NCBI RefSeq assembly: GCF_017993425.1
Contig: NZ_JAGOMQ010000034.1
Location: forward strand, 1 to 40,522
From: Amaricoccus sp.
GTDB taxonomy: Bacteria > Pseudomonadota > Alphaproteobacteria > Rhodobacterales > Rhodobacteraceae
DNA length: 40,522 bases
Direction of reading: 5' to 3'
Below the pieces are notes generated by a model. It did no database searches. It saw nothing but the letters and a program-made list of their open reading frames with translations, and was not told the origin of the DNA. Made by a program: the position numbers and the translations under genes. Positions 15,197 through 23,800 of this stretch are shown here, piece after piece; position 1 is the first letter of the stretch, and each line of letters begins with the position of its first letter.

Positions 15197-16517
15197 GCCG
15201 GCGGAAGCGCAGGGCCAGCGCGGTCAGCGAGACGACGCTGGCGATGCCGATCGCCTGGTAGATGCCGGCGAGGCCCTGGCCGGCGGGGAAGGCGAGCGCC
15301 CAGGCGAGCGGCACGAGCACCAGCCAGTAGCTGCCGAAATGCAGGAGCGTCGGCAGCCAGGCGTCGCCGCGGCCGCGGCAGGCGGCGTTCATCACCGACT
15401 GGCCGCCGTCGAACACGGTGGCGAGCGCCACCCAGAACATGACGGGGATCGCGGCGGCGAGGACGGCCGGGTCGTCGGTGAAGGCGCCGATCGCCGCCGC
15501 GGGGAAGCTCGCATAGGCGAGCGTCGCCGCGCCGGTGAGGAGGGCGGCCAGCGCCAGCCCGGTCCAGCCGGCCATGGCGATGCCGCGGGCGTCGCGCCGC
15601 CCCCAGGCGTTGCCGACCCGCACCTGCGTCGCTCCGGCGATGCCGAAGGCGACCATGAAGGTGAGCGCCAGGAACTGGAAGAGCACGCCGTGGGCGGCGA
15701 GCGGCAGCACGCCGAGCCGGCCGACGAGCAGGGTGACGATGGTGAAGGCCCCGGCCTCGAACAGGAACGAGGTCCCCGACGCGAGGCCGAGCCGGACCTG
15801 CTGGCGGAAGGGCGGCGCGACGCCGGGGTTGAGGATGCCGTAGCGCTCCCGCCCGGGGAAGAAGAAGCGCACGTAGGCCGCCATGCCGACGGCGAGCCCG
15901 AGGCTGACGCAGGCGCTGCCGAGCGCGGCGCCGGGGGCGCCGAGCGGCGGGATCGGGCCGGCGCCGAAGACGAGGAGGACGTTCAGCCCGAGATTGGCGA
16001 TGTTGGCGATGAGGATGGCGACGAGCGCCACGCCCGGCCGGTGCAGCGCCTCGAGGAGCGAGGCGCTGACCGCGTAGGCGGCGATGCAGGGCAGGCCGAG
16101 GGCGACGAGCCGGGTGACCCGCGCGGCGCGGGCGGCGAGCTCCGGCGTCTGGCCGGAGAGCAGGTAGACCGGCTCGGCCCATTGCAGCGCGAGCGCGAGG
16201 AAGAGGCCGACGGCGACGGCGAAGCCGAGGCCGCGCCGCCAGATCCGCCCCGCGGCGGCGTCGTCGCCGGCCCCGGCGGAGCGGGCGACGAGGACGGGCA
16301 CGCCGATCATCAGGCCGATGGTCATGCCGACGAGGCTGTCGTTGATCGAGAGGCCGAGGACGTAGTCGGCGAGCTCCTCCGCCCCGGCGCGGCCGAGCAC
16401 GACGACGTCGATGGCGAACATCGTGACGATGCCGACGCGGCTGAGGATCATCGGCCAGGCGAGGACGAGCGTCCGAACGACGTGCCGGCCGATGGTGTTC
16501 TGGTCCGACGCGTCCAT
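15177..16517 (-). CDS. MATE-family multidrug efflux transporter
   Basis: This 446-residue inner-membrane protein has about twelve hydrophobic segments in two similar halves, as in NorM/DinF-type sodium or proton antiporters. It begins after a short cytoplasmic leader (MDASDQNTIGRHVVRTLVLAWPMI). Both halves carry MATE-like loops, for example LGRAGAEELADYVLG in the first, and VGNAWGRRDARG with FDGGQSVMNAACRGRGD in the second. The start at 16517 is the first ATG with family-like sequence; longer frames add an Arg/Pro-rich stretch. It would export cationic drugs, dyes or metabolites. No regulator is adjacent. Confidence 0.9.
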   Translation of the reverse strand: MDASDQNTIGRHVVRTLVLAWPMILSRVGIVTMFAIDVVVLGRAGAEELADYVLGLSINDSLVGMTIGLMIGVPVLVARSAGAGDDAAAGRIWRRGLGFAVAVGLFLALALQWAEPVYLLSGQTPELAARAARVTRLVALGLPCIAAYAVSASLLEALHRPGVALVAILIANIANLGLNVLLVFGAGPIPPLGAPGAALGSACVSLGLAVGMAAYVRFFFPGRERYGILNPGVAPPFRQQVRLGLASGTSFLFEAGAFTIVTLLVGRLGVLPLAAHGVLFQFLALTFMVAFGIAGATQVRVGNAWGRRDARGIAMAGWTGLALAALLTGAATLAYASFPAAAIGAFTDDPAVLAAAIPVMFWVALATVFDGGQSVMNAACRGRGDAWLPTLLHFGSYWLVLVPLAWALAFPAGQGLAGIYQAIGIASVVSLTALALRFRRLSRGTP

Positions 16518-16668
16518 GGCGCGCAGCCCTAGTCTGCGGGCGCGGCGGGCGCAATGCGCCCGGGCGAATGGCGGGGGTGGAGAGGCGACAGCCGGCAAGG
16601 GGGCGCGGCCGGGGGCCGGGGGGCGCTAAGGCTCGTCGCGCGGCGGCCTCACGGCGAGGCCCGCGGGC

Positions 16669-16890
16669 TCAGGCCTCCTCGTCGGGCTCGCCGTCGAGGG
16701 CCGGCAGCTCGAGGCCCTGTTCCAGCGCCGCCTCCAGCTCGACGAGGTCCTGGGGGAGCGGCAGGCCGAGGTCGCGCATCTCGGCGAGCTTCTCGCGCAG
16801 GCTCTCCTGCAGCGCGTGCGGATCCTCCGGCTGGCGCTCGATCTCGTCGAGGATCCTCGCGATCTGCACCTTCAGCGCCTCGAACGCCAT
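16669..16890 (-). CDS. Small acidic helical protein, unknown function
   Basis: This 73-residue protein is nearly all predicted helix, with many Glu, Leu and Asp residues (LDEIERQPEDPHALQESLREKLAEMRDLG) and an acidic end (GEPDEEA). The start at 16890 has AAGGGAGA upstream at good spacing. Codon use is like that of the neighbours. I do not recognise a named family, though short acidic helical proteins of this kind are common in alphaproteobacteria. It lies alone between the MATE gene and the divergent universal stress protein gene. Confidence 0.7.
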   Translation of the reverse strand: MAFEALKVQIARILDEIERQPEDPHALQESLREKLAEMRDLGLPLPQDLVELEAALEQGLELPALDGEPDEEA

Positions 16891-17016
16891 CGTCGGCTCT
16901 CCCTTGGGACTCGGGCGAGCCTAGCACGCCCCGCGGGCGATTGGACATTGATGTATCGCATTGCCGCGGCGGGGCGCGCGCGCTAACCCGGAGCCAGGCC
17001 CGGAGGGAGAACCGCC

Positions 17017-17853
17017 ATGGACTTCAGGACCATCCTTCTCGTCGTGGGCGTGGAGCAGGACGACGCGGAGATCGATCGCGCCGCGCGCATCGCCGAGGGG
17101 CTCGGCGCGCATCTGGTCATCCTCGCGCTCGGCGTCGCGCCGCCGCCGCCGTCCTCGCCCTACGGGGTGGTGTCGAACGACATCTGGGCCAACGAGATCC
17201 GCGACGGGCAGGATCTGGCGCGCGAGCGGGCGCAGGCGATCGAGGCGCGGCTGCGCGAGCGCGGCGCCCCGTTCACGGCGCAGTCGCAATACGTCGACCG
17301 GGGCGCCATCGCGACGCTGGTGGCGCGCTATGCGCGCTACGCCGACCTGACGCTGATCACCCCGGAGGTCGCCGACGTCGAGCTGGCGCAGAGCTGGGTG
17401 ATCAACGGCGCGCTCTTCGAATCGGGCCGGCCGGTGCTGCTGCTGCCGAAGGGCGACTGCGCCTTCCCGGCGGCGCGGCGGATCATGATCGCCTGGGACG
17501 CGAGCGTCGAGGCGTCGAAGGCGGTGCTGGACGCGATCGGGCTGATGCGCGGGGCCGAGGCGGTGGTCGCGGTGCTGATCGACCCGGTGCCCTCCTTCGA
17601 GGGGCACGGGCCGGAGCCGGGGGCCGATCTCGCGGCCTATCTGGGCCGGCACGACATCAGCGTCGAGGTGCGGCGGGTGCCCAAGGAGGGGCGCGAGGTC
17701 GCGGAGATCCTGCAGCGCGCCGCGGTCGACATCGGGGCCGACCTGATCGTGATGGGCGGCTTCGGGCATTCGCGGCTGCGCCAGCGCATCTTCGGCGGCA
17801 CCACGACGAGCACGATCCGCTCGACCGGCGTCCCGGTGCTGATGGCGCATTGA
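17017..17853 (+). CDS. Tandem-domain universal stress protein
   Basis: This 278-residue cytoplasmic protein has two Usp domains. The first begins FRTILLVVGVEQDD, with an incomplete nucleotide site. The second begins about residue 150 (RRIMIAWDASVEASKAVLDAIGLM). The second ends with the ATP-binding G-x2-G-x9-G(S/T) pattern in MGGFGHSRLRQRIFGGTT, followed by VPVLMAH. Such tandem Usps help cells survive energy or oxygen stress. The start at 17017 is preceded by GGAGGGAGA. The 126-bp gap from the small acidic gene contains a TTGAT half-site at 16948, but no complete Fnr-type dyad. The 3' end may be overlapped by a doubtful minus-strand frame. Confidence 0.92.
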   Translation: MDFRTILLVVGVEQDDAEIDRAARIAEGLGAHLVILALGVAPPPPSSPYGVVSNDIWANEIRDGQDLARERAQAIEARLRERGAPFTAQSQYVDRGAIATLVARYARYADLTLITPEVADVELAQSWVINGALFESGRPVLLLPKGDCAFPAARRIMIAWDASVEASKAVLDAIGLMRGAEAVVAVLIDPVPSFEGHGPEPGADLAAYLGRHDISVEVRRVPKEGREVAEILQRAAVDIGADLIVMGGFGHSRLRQRIFGGTTTSTIRSTGVPVLMAH

Positions 17854-18206
17854 GGCGGGGCCGCCCCCGGTCGGCCGGGGCGCGCCATCGCAGCGACGTC
17901 GCCGGCGGGCAGGCTGCGCAGGGGCCTGGCGGTGACCTTGCCCTTGCCCTTGCCCTCGACCGGATAGTCCGGCATCGCCCGGTCGGGGTGTACGCCGTCG
18001 CGGAAGAGCTTCTGCTCGGCCGCGCGGCGGCCGCGGATCTCCGGCGGACTGACCCGGCTCATGATCTCCTCGGCCGCGGCGCCTTTGTCGTGGCCGACCG
18101 CGGTGCTGCCGATGAAGCCGTCGAGCGCGGCGGCGATCGGCGAGCCGACGCCGCTCTGCGCAAAGGCGCGCATGACCCGGCGTCCGAGGGGCCGCGTCGC
18201 TTGCAT
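17637..18206 (-). CDS. Doubtful hypothetical protein or gene remnant
   Basis: The gap 17854-18261 between the stress protein and the SDR gene is covered by a minus-strand frame whose first 110 residues look protein-like, for example RVMRAFAQSGVGSPIAAALD, GHDKGAAAEEIMSRVSPPEI and GVHPDRAMPDYPVEGKGKGK. The frame then runs 217 bp into the antisense of the stress protein gene, where the sequence no longer looks like a protein. Two starts are possible (18206 or 18173), neither with a clear ribosome site. It may be a real short gene with a read-through tail, or an old gene whose end was lost or frameshifted. I recognise no family. Confidence 0.35.
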   Translation of the reverse strand: MQATRPLGRRVMRAFAQSGVGSPIAAALDGFIGSTAVGHDKGAAAEEIMSRVSPPEIRGRRAAEQKLFRDGVHPDRAMPDYPVEGKGKGKVTARPLRSLPAGDVAAMARPGRPGAAPPQCAISTGTPVERIVLVVVPPKMRWRSRECPKPPITIRSAPMSTAARCRISATSRPSLGTRRTSTLMSCRPR

Positions 18207-18261
18207 TCCGCCGGGGCGGCCCGCAATCTCGCCGGGCGCGTTTCGGATCGGGAGGCGGCTC

Positions 18262-19002
18262 GTGCGGCTGGAAGGCAGGACCGCGCTGGTGACGGGCGGC
18301 GCCTCGGGGTTCGGGGCGGGGATCGCGCGGGCGTTCCGCGCCGAGGGCGCGGCGGTGATGATCGCCGACGTCAACGCCGAGGCGGTCGAGGCGATGGCCT
18401 GCGTGCTGGACGCGCAGTTCGTGGTGGCCGACGTTTCGGACGGCGACAGCGTCGGGCACATGATCTCGACGGCGCTCGGCGCGCTCGGGCCGCTCGACAT
18501 CCTGGTGAACAACGCCGGGGTGACCCACCTGCCGACGCCGCTCGAGGACGTCGCCGAGGACGAGTTCGACCGGGTGCTGCGGGTGAACGCCAAGTCGGTC
18601 TACCTGACGGCCCGCCGGGTGGTGCCGGAGATGAAGGCGCGGGGGCGGGGGGCGATCCTCAACATCGCCTCGACGGCGGGGCTGAGCCCGCGGCCGCGGC
18701 TCAGCTGGTACAACGCCTCGAAGGGCTGGATGATCACCGCCACCAAGGCGATGGCGGTGGAGCTCGCGCCCTTCGGGCTGCGGGTCAACGCGCTCTGCCC
18801 GGTGGCGGGCGAGACGCCGCTCCTCAAGAGCTTCCTCGGCGAGGACACCCCGGAGATGCGGGCGAAGTTCCTCGCGACGATCCCGCTCGGCCGGTTCTCG
18901 ACGCCGCAGGATCTCGGCCACGCGGCGGCGTTCCTGTGCTCGGACGAGGCCTCGATGCTGACCGGCGTGGCGCTCGAGGTCGACGGCGGGCGGTGCATCT
19001 GA
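18262..19002 (+). CDS. Short-chain dehydrogenase/reductase
   Basis: This 246-residue classical SDR has the cofactor loop TGGASGFGAGIARAF near residue 12, DVNAEAVEAM after strand beta-2 (an Asp at the end of that strand suggests NAD over NADP), and NNAG near 84. The catalytic Ser is in NIASTAG, with Tyr and Lys in WYNASKGW (Y-x3-K). The C-terminus SDEASMLTGVALEVDGG is typical. GTG 18262 is chosen because GGGAGG lies 7 bp upstream. The substrate is unknown; relatives act on 3-oxoacyl compounds and secondary alcohols. The peptidase gene follows after 4 bp, so the two are probably co-transcribed. Confidence 0.88.
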   Translation: MRLEGRTALVTGGASGFGAGIARAFRAEGAAVMIADVNAEAVEAMACVLDAQFVVADVSDGDSVGHMISTALGALGPLDILVNNAGVTHLPTPLEDVAEDEFDRVLRVNAKSVYLTARRVVPEMKARGRGAILNIASTAGLSPRPRLSWYNASKGWMITATKAMAVELAPFGLRVNALCPVAGETPLLKSFLGEDTPEMRAKFLATIPLGRFSTPQDLGHAAAFLCSDEASMLTGVALEVDGGRCI

Positions 19003-19006
19003 GGCG

Positions 19007-20011
19007 ATGGTCCCCATGGTCCCGGGCCCGCGCAACCTGATCACCGACGTGGCCCCGCTGCGGGTGGGCAACGCCGCCGAGGCGCGGCTGAAGTCCGGGG
19101 CGACGGTGCTGACGGCGGATCGGCCGTTCACCGCGGCCGTCCACGTGATGGGCGGCGCGCCGGGGACGCGGGAGACCGACCTGCTCGCGCCGGGGCTGCT
19201 GGTCGAGGCGGTCGACGCGATCGTGCTCGCCGGCGGCTCGGCCTTCGGGCTCGACGCGGGCTCCGGCGTGGCGGACGCGCTGGCCGCGGCGGGGCGCGGC
19301 TATCCGGCCGGGGGGCATCGGGTGCCGATCGTGCCGGCGGCGATCCTCTTCGACCTTGCGAACGGCGGCGACAAGGCCTGGGCGGTCAACCCCTATCGCG
19401 GCCTCGGGGCCGCGGCGCTGGCCGCCGCGGCGGAGGATTTCGCGCTCGGCTCCGTCGGGGCGGGGACGGGGGCGATGACGGCGCGCCTCAAGGGCGGGCT
19501 CGGCTCGGCGTCGCTGCGGCTCGCGACCGGCGAGACGGTGGGGGCGCTCGTCGCGGTCAACGCCATGGGCGAGGCGGTGGTGCCGGGCGGGCGGGAGTTC
19601 TGGGCGGGGGTCTTCGAGATCGGCGACGAGTTCGGCGGGCTCGGGCCTGCGGGCCGGCGCGTCGCGCCGGGGATGCCGCCGGGCAAGCCGGGCCCGGGCT
19701 TCCACGCCGGCAACACCACGATCGCCATCGTCGCGACCGACGCCGGGCTCGACAAGGCGGCGGCGCGGCGGATGGCCGAGGCGGCGCAGGACGGCATCGC
19801 CCGGGCGCTGGTGCCGTCGCACTCGATCAGCGACGGCGACCTCGTCTTCGCCGTGGCGACGGGCGCCCCCGGCGAGGTCCATCCCCGCCGCCGCGCCGAG
19901 CTCGGCCACGCCGCCGCGCTGTGCCTCGCCCGGGCGATCGCCCGCGGCGTCCACGCGGCGACCCCGGCCCCGGGCGACCTGCTGCCGTGCTGGAGCGCGA
20001 TGGCCGGCTGA
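19007..20011 (+). CDS. P1-family aminopeptidase/esterase (DmpA/ThnT type)
   Basis: This 334-residue N-terminal nucleophile enzyme of peptidase family S58/P1 has the segments NLITDVAPLRVGNA, VLAGGSAFGLDAGSGV and GRGYPAGGHRVPIVPAAILFD, followed by the autocleavage region HAGNTTIAIVATDA. In this family the proenzyme cuts itself before a Ser or Thr, which becomes the nucleophile. Here a threonine occupies the position (GN|TT), as in ThnT, rather than the Ser of DmpA. The last motif SHSISDGDLVFAVATG is also typical. The start may be 19007 or 19016 (both ATG). Natural substrates are unknown; relatives release N-terminal amino acids or beta-peptides. It sits 4 bp after the SDR gene. Confidence 0.88.
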   Translation: MVPMVPGPRNLITDVAPLRVGNAAEARLKSGATVLTADRPFTAAVHVMGGAPGTRETDLLAPGLLVEAVDAIVLAGGSAFGLDAGSGVADALAAAGRGYPAGGHRVPIVPAAILFDLANGGDKAWAVNPYRGLGAAALAAAAEDFALGSVGAGTGAMTARLKGGLGSASLRLATGETVGALVAVNAMGEAVVPGGREFWAGVFEIGDEFGGLGPAGRRVAPGMPPGKPGPGFHAGNTTIAIVATDAGLDKAAARRMAEAAQDGIARALVPSHSISDGDLVFAVATGAPGEVHPRRRAELGHAAALCLARAIARGVHAATPAPGDLLPCWSAMAG

Positions 20012-20043
20012 GGGCGGACGGGCGAGCCGGCCGCGAGCCGAGG

Positions 20044-20116
20044 CTGTTCACGCGTGAAAATTGCGTAAGCCATTGATTCTACGTAGGGGTAAATGGGAGA
20101 TTACCCGCGTGACCAG
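20044..20116 (+). repeat. Conserved flank motif, site B, with spacer to the repeat
   Basis: It starts CTGTTCACGCGTGAAAATT (palindrome TTCACGCGTGAA at 20047-20058), then GCGTAAGCCATTGATT, and includes GGAGATTACC shortly before the repeat. It is closely similar to site A (read minus, 391-340) and more distantly to site C (40111). The distance to the CTGCACGAC end at 20118 is 74 bp. GCGTGACCA at 20107-20115 recurs at 20439-20447, beyond the other end of copy 2. Confidence 0.6.
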
Positions 20117-20433
20117 ACTGCACGACAGGAGCCGGTCGCCGCCCGAGGCCGCGTCGCTCCCCCCGACCGAAGCGGGCTCTGCCCGCGAGGCTGCGGCGCG
20201 ACAAGCGAAAGCATTGCTTTCGCCGCGCCGACGGCTGGAGCGCGTTGGCGCGTAAGCCGTAGGGGGTCCAGATTTTTCCGTCGCGCGCAATCCGTCCGTG
20301 AGCGCCCCGGCGAGCGCGGAATCGCGCTCGCCCCCCGAGGGGCGATCGCGGACGGATTTGCCACGGGTCAAATCCGTCTGGCGGCGCCGTCCCGCACTCT
20401 CCCGACCGGGGTTTCTCTCCACTGTCGTGCAGT
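20117..20433 (+). repeat. 317-bp terminal-inverted-repeat element, copy 2
   Basis: It has the same orientation and length as copy 1 and differs at 8 positions by eye. Its ends extend to 15 bp of perfect inversion here (CCAGACTGCACGACA at 20113-20127 against its complement at 20423-20437). The 9-bp direct repeat GCGTGACCA flanks it (20107-20115 and 20439-20447), so it could be a target duplication or simply the unit of a tandem array with copy 3. The nested palindrome lies at 20289-20358. Confidence 0.85.
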
Positions 20434-20448
20434 CTGGCGCGTGACCAC

Positions 20449-20762
20449 ATTGCACGACGCCTGCCCTGCCGGATCCACGCGGCCCCGAGCGACCGAAGCG
20501 GGCTTGCCCGCGAGGCCCGGCGCGACAAGCGAAAGCACGGCTTTCGCCGCGCCGACGGCTGGAGCGCGGTTGCGCGCGGAAGCCGTCAGGGGTGAAGATT
20601 TCTCCGGAAGCGCGCAATCCGTCCGTGATCGCCCCGGCGAGCGCGGCAACGCGCTCGCCCCCCGCAGGGGCGATCGCGGACGGATTTGCCGCGGGTCAAA
20701 TCCGTCTGGCGTCGGCGTCGCGACCTGGTTCCGGGCGGGCTTCGGCTTCACCGTCGCGCAGG
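20449..20762 (+). repeat. Terminal-inverted-repeat element, copy 3
   Basis: This 314-bp copy lies head-to-tail after copy 2, with less perfect ends (ATTGCACGACG and CGTCGCGCAGG). Its internal hairpins are retained: inner arms GCGAAAGC/GCTTTCGC with loop ACG, and the nested palindrome at 20616-20686, whose stem is fully paired and whose apical loop is GCAA. It belongs to the same subfamily as copy 4. No gene is present between 20012 and 20880. Confidence 0.8.
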
Positions 20763-20804
20763 GGGTCACGAGGCCCGCGTGACGCGGGCTGGACCCTTGC
20801 CGGC

Positions 20805-20872
20805 TCTGACCGCCCGCGAGGCATCGGCGCGACGGGCGAAAGCGCCGCCTTCGCCGCGCCGGCGGCCGGCGT
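20805..20872 (+). repeat. Decayed partial copy of the repeat element
   Basis: The stretch around GCGCGACGGGCGAAAGC and CCTTCGCCGCGCCGGCGG follows the order of the second hairpin of the full copies (CGGCGCG, GCGAAAGC, loop, TTCGC, CGCGCC), with substitutions. It ends directly before the stop of the RND pump gene at 20881. It may act as that gene's terminator hairpin, though no T-run follows. Confidence 0.5.
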
Positions 20873-20880
20873 GGTCGGCG

Positions 20881-23800
20881 TCAGGCCACGTGCAGGCCGC
20901 TGCGGCCGCCGGGGGGCGGGTTCTCCAGGCGGTCGATGCGCTGGCGCAGGGCGTCGATCTCGCTCTCGCTGGCGGTGAGCGCGGCGGCGACCTCCTCGGG
21001 CGACCGCGTCTCCGGATCGGGCTCCTTGCGGCCGACGAAGCGGCCGAAGACCCGGGCGAGCAGCCGCTGCAGGTCGTCCATGATCAGGAAGAACGACGGC
21101 ACCACCACGAGGCTGAGCAGCGTCGAGACGATGATGCCGCCGATCACCGCGATCGCCATCGGGGCGCGGAAGGCGCCGCCCTCGCCGACGCCGAGCGCCG
21201 AGGGCAGCATCCCCGCCGACATGGCGATAGAGGTCATCACGATGGGGCGCGCCCGCTTGTGGCCGGCCTCGATCAGCGCGGTCACCCGGTCCATGCCCTG
21301 CGCCCGCATCTCGATGGCGAAGTCGACGAGCAGGATGGCGTTCTTCGTCACGATGCCCATCAGCATCAGGAAGCCGATCAGCACCGGCATCGAGATGGCG
21401 TTGCCGGTCACGATCAGCGCCGCCGCCACGCCGCCGAGCGCCAGCGGCAGCGAGAACAGGATGGTGAAGGGCTGGATCACGCTGTGGAACAAGAGGATCA
21501 GCACCGTCAGCACCAGCATCAGGCCCATGACCATCGCGTTGCCGAAGGATTGCTGCATCTCGGCCTGGATCTCGGCGTCGCCCGCCTCGGCGATGCGCAC
21601 GCCGGGGGGGAGCTCGACCGCGCGGGTCAGCTCGTTGAACCGCGCCGAGGCGGTGCCGAGCGCGACGCCGGGAGGCAGGTTCGCGCCGATGGTGGCGAGG
21701 CGCTGGCGGTTCAGCCGCTCGATGCTGTTCGGGCCCTCGGCGACCACCACGTCGGCCACCGCGTTGAGCGGCACGGTCGCGCCGGAGGCGGTGGTGACCT
21801 TCAGCGCCGCGATGCGGCCGATGTCGGTGCGGACGTCCTCGGAGAGCTGCACCCGCACCGGGATCAGCCGGTCGTCGACCGAGACCTTGGCGAGCGCCGC
21901 GTCGATGTCGCCGATGGTGGCGACCCGCACCGTCTCGGCGATCTGCCGGGTGGTCACCCCGAGCCGGGCCGCCTCGGCGAGGCGGGGAGTGACCTGGATC
22001 TCCGGGCGGGGCAGGGCGCCCTCGGAGGCGACGTCGGCGAGGAGCGGATCGCCGCGCAGCGCCGCCTCGAGCCGGCCGACCGCCTCGGCGAGGCTCGCCT
22101 CGTCGGAGGAGAGCACGCTGAAGGAGAGGTCGCGCTCGCCGCGGTCGTTGAGCTTGAAGGCGCGGATGTCGGGCACCGTGGCGAGCTTGTCGAAGATCTC
22201 CGCCTCGATCTGGCTCTGCGGGCGCAGGCGGCCGTGCGGCGCGATCTCGGGCACGAGGGCGCCGAGGACGGGAATGTCGCGCAGGCCGGAGGCGAGCTTG
22301 CGCAGGATCGAGTGGTCGAGCTTCTCGAGGAGCGCGGTGACCGAGGCGCGGCGCACGTCGAGGTCGCCGGTCGGCGAGGCGCCGCCGAGGACGAAGACGC
22401 TGTCGACCCCCTCGACGCCGCCGACGAGCTCGCGCACCCGGTCGACGGCGACCTCGGTCTCGGCGAGCGTCGCGCCGGGCGGCAGCTCGACGCTGATCGG
22501 GATGCGCGAGACGTCCTCCGGCGGGATGAAGCTGCCCGGGATGCGCAGCATGAAGAACAGCGACACCGCGAGGACGCCGATGGCGGCGAGGAGCGTCAGG
22601 TAGCGCGCCCGGAGCGTGGTGCGCACCAGCCAGAGGTAGGCGCGCATGAACGGCCCGTCCTTCGGCTCGCCATGGTCGGCGGCGTCGCTGTCGCGCATCA
22701 GGTAGGCCGCCATCATCGGCGTGATGAGGCGCGCGACCAGCAGCGAGAAGATCACCGCGATGGCGACGGTGAGGCCGAACTGGCGGAAGTACTGGCCGGG
22801 GATGCCGGGCATGAACGACACGGGGACGAACACCGCGACGATGGTCATCGTCGTGGCGATGACGGCGAGGCCGATCTCGTCGGCCGCCTCGACCGCGGCG
22901 CGGTAGGGGGTCTTGCCCATGCGGATATGGCGCGAGATGTTCTCGATCTCGACGATGGCGTCGTCGACGAGGATGCCGGTGGCGAGCGTGATGGCGAGGA
23001 AGCTCACGAGGTTGAGCGAGAACCCGAGCAGGTCCATCAGCCAGAAGGTCGGGATCGCCGAGAGCGGCAGCGCCACCGCGGTGATCAGCGTCGCCCGCCA
23101 GTTGCGCAGGAAGAGGAGCACGACGAGCACGGCGAGGAGCGCGCCCTCGAAGAGCGTGTGCAGCGCCGCCTCGTAGTTGCCGTAGGTGTAGAACACCGTG
23201 TCGTCGGCGAGCGTGATCGACACCTCGGGATGCGCGGCGCGCAGGTCGGCGAGCGTCGCGTTGACCGTCTCGGCGACGGAGACCTCGCTCGCGCCCTTGG
23301 CGCGGAAGACCGCGAAGGTGACCACAGGCTTGCCGTCGACGCGGACGAAGGAGCGCGGCTCCTCGTAGGTGTCGATCACCTCGCCGAGGTCGCCGAGCCG
23401 GACGAAGCGGCCCGAGGGCAGCGCGATGGTCGTGTCCGCGAGGCTGTCGGCGGAGGCGGCGTCGCCGAGGGCGCGGATCGCCTGCTCCTGGCCGCCGACC
23501 TTGCCGCGGCCGGCGCCGAGGTTGGCGTTGGTCTCGCGGAGCTGGGCGTTCACCATCGCCGCGGTGATGCCGTAGCTGTCGAGCCGGGCCGGGTCTAGCT
23601 CGATGCGGATCTCGCGGTCGGCGCCGCCGTAGCGGTCGATCCGGCCGATGCCGGGCCTGCCCTGCAGCGCCCGCGAGATGGTGTCGTCGACGAACCACGA
23701 CAGCTCCTCGATCGACATGTCGGGCGAGGAGACCGCGAAGGTGAGGATCGCCTGGCCCTCGACGTCGATGCGGGTGACCGTCGGCGCCTCGATGTCGCCG

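Noticed and set aside
16941-16966. A possible Fnr/FixK box (TTGAT at 16948) upstream of the universal stress protein gene.
   Set aside because: Only one half of the dyad matches; the second half lacks ATCAA.
20101-20880. CRISPR array as an explanation of the tandem repeats.
   Set aside because: The units are over 300 bp with inverted ends and hairpins, there are no short regularly spaced repeats with unique spacers, and no cas gene is nearby.
20686-23598. A nearly 1000-codon plus-strand frame opposite the RND pump gene, with similar long frames elsewhere (for example 32947-36042 minus and 36068-37885 minus).
   Set aside because: These are shadows caused by very high GC. Their products are repetitive Arg/Asp/Glu/Gly or Pro/Arg strings, and the opposite strand carries clear protein families.
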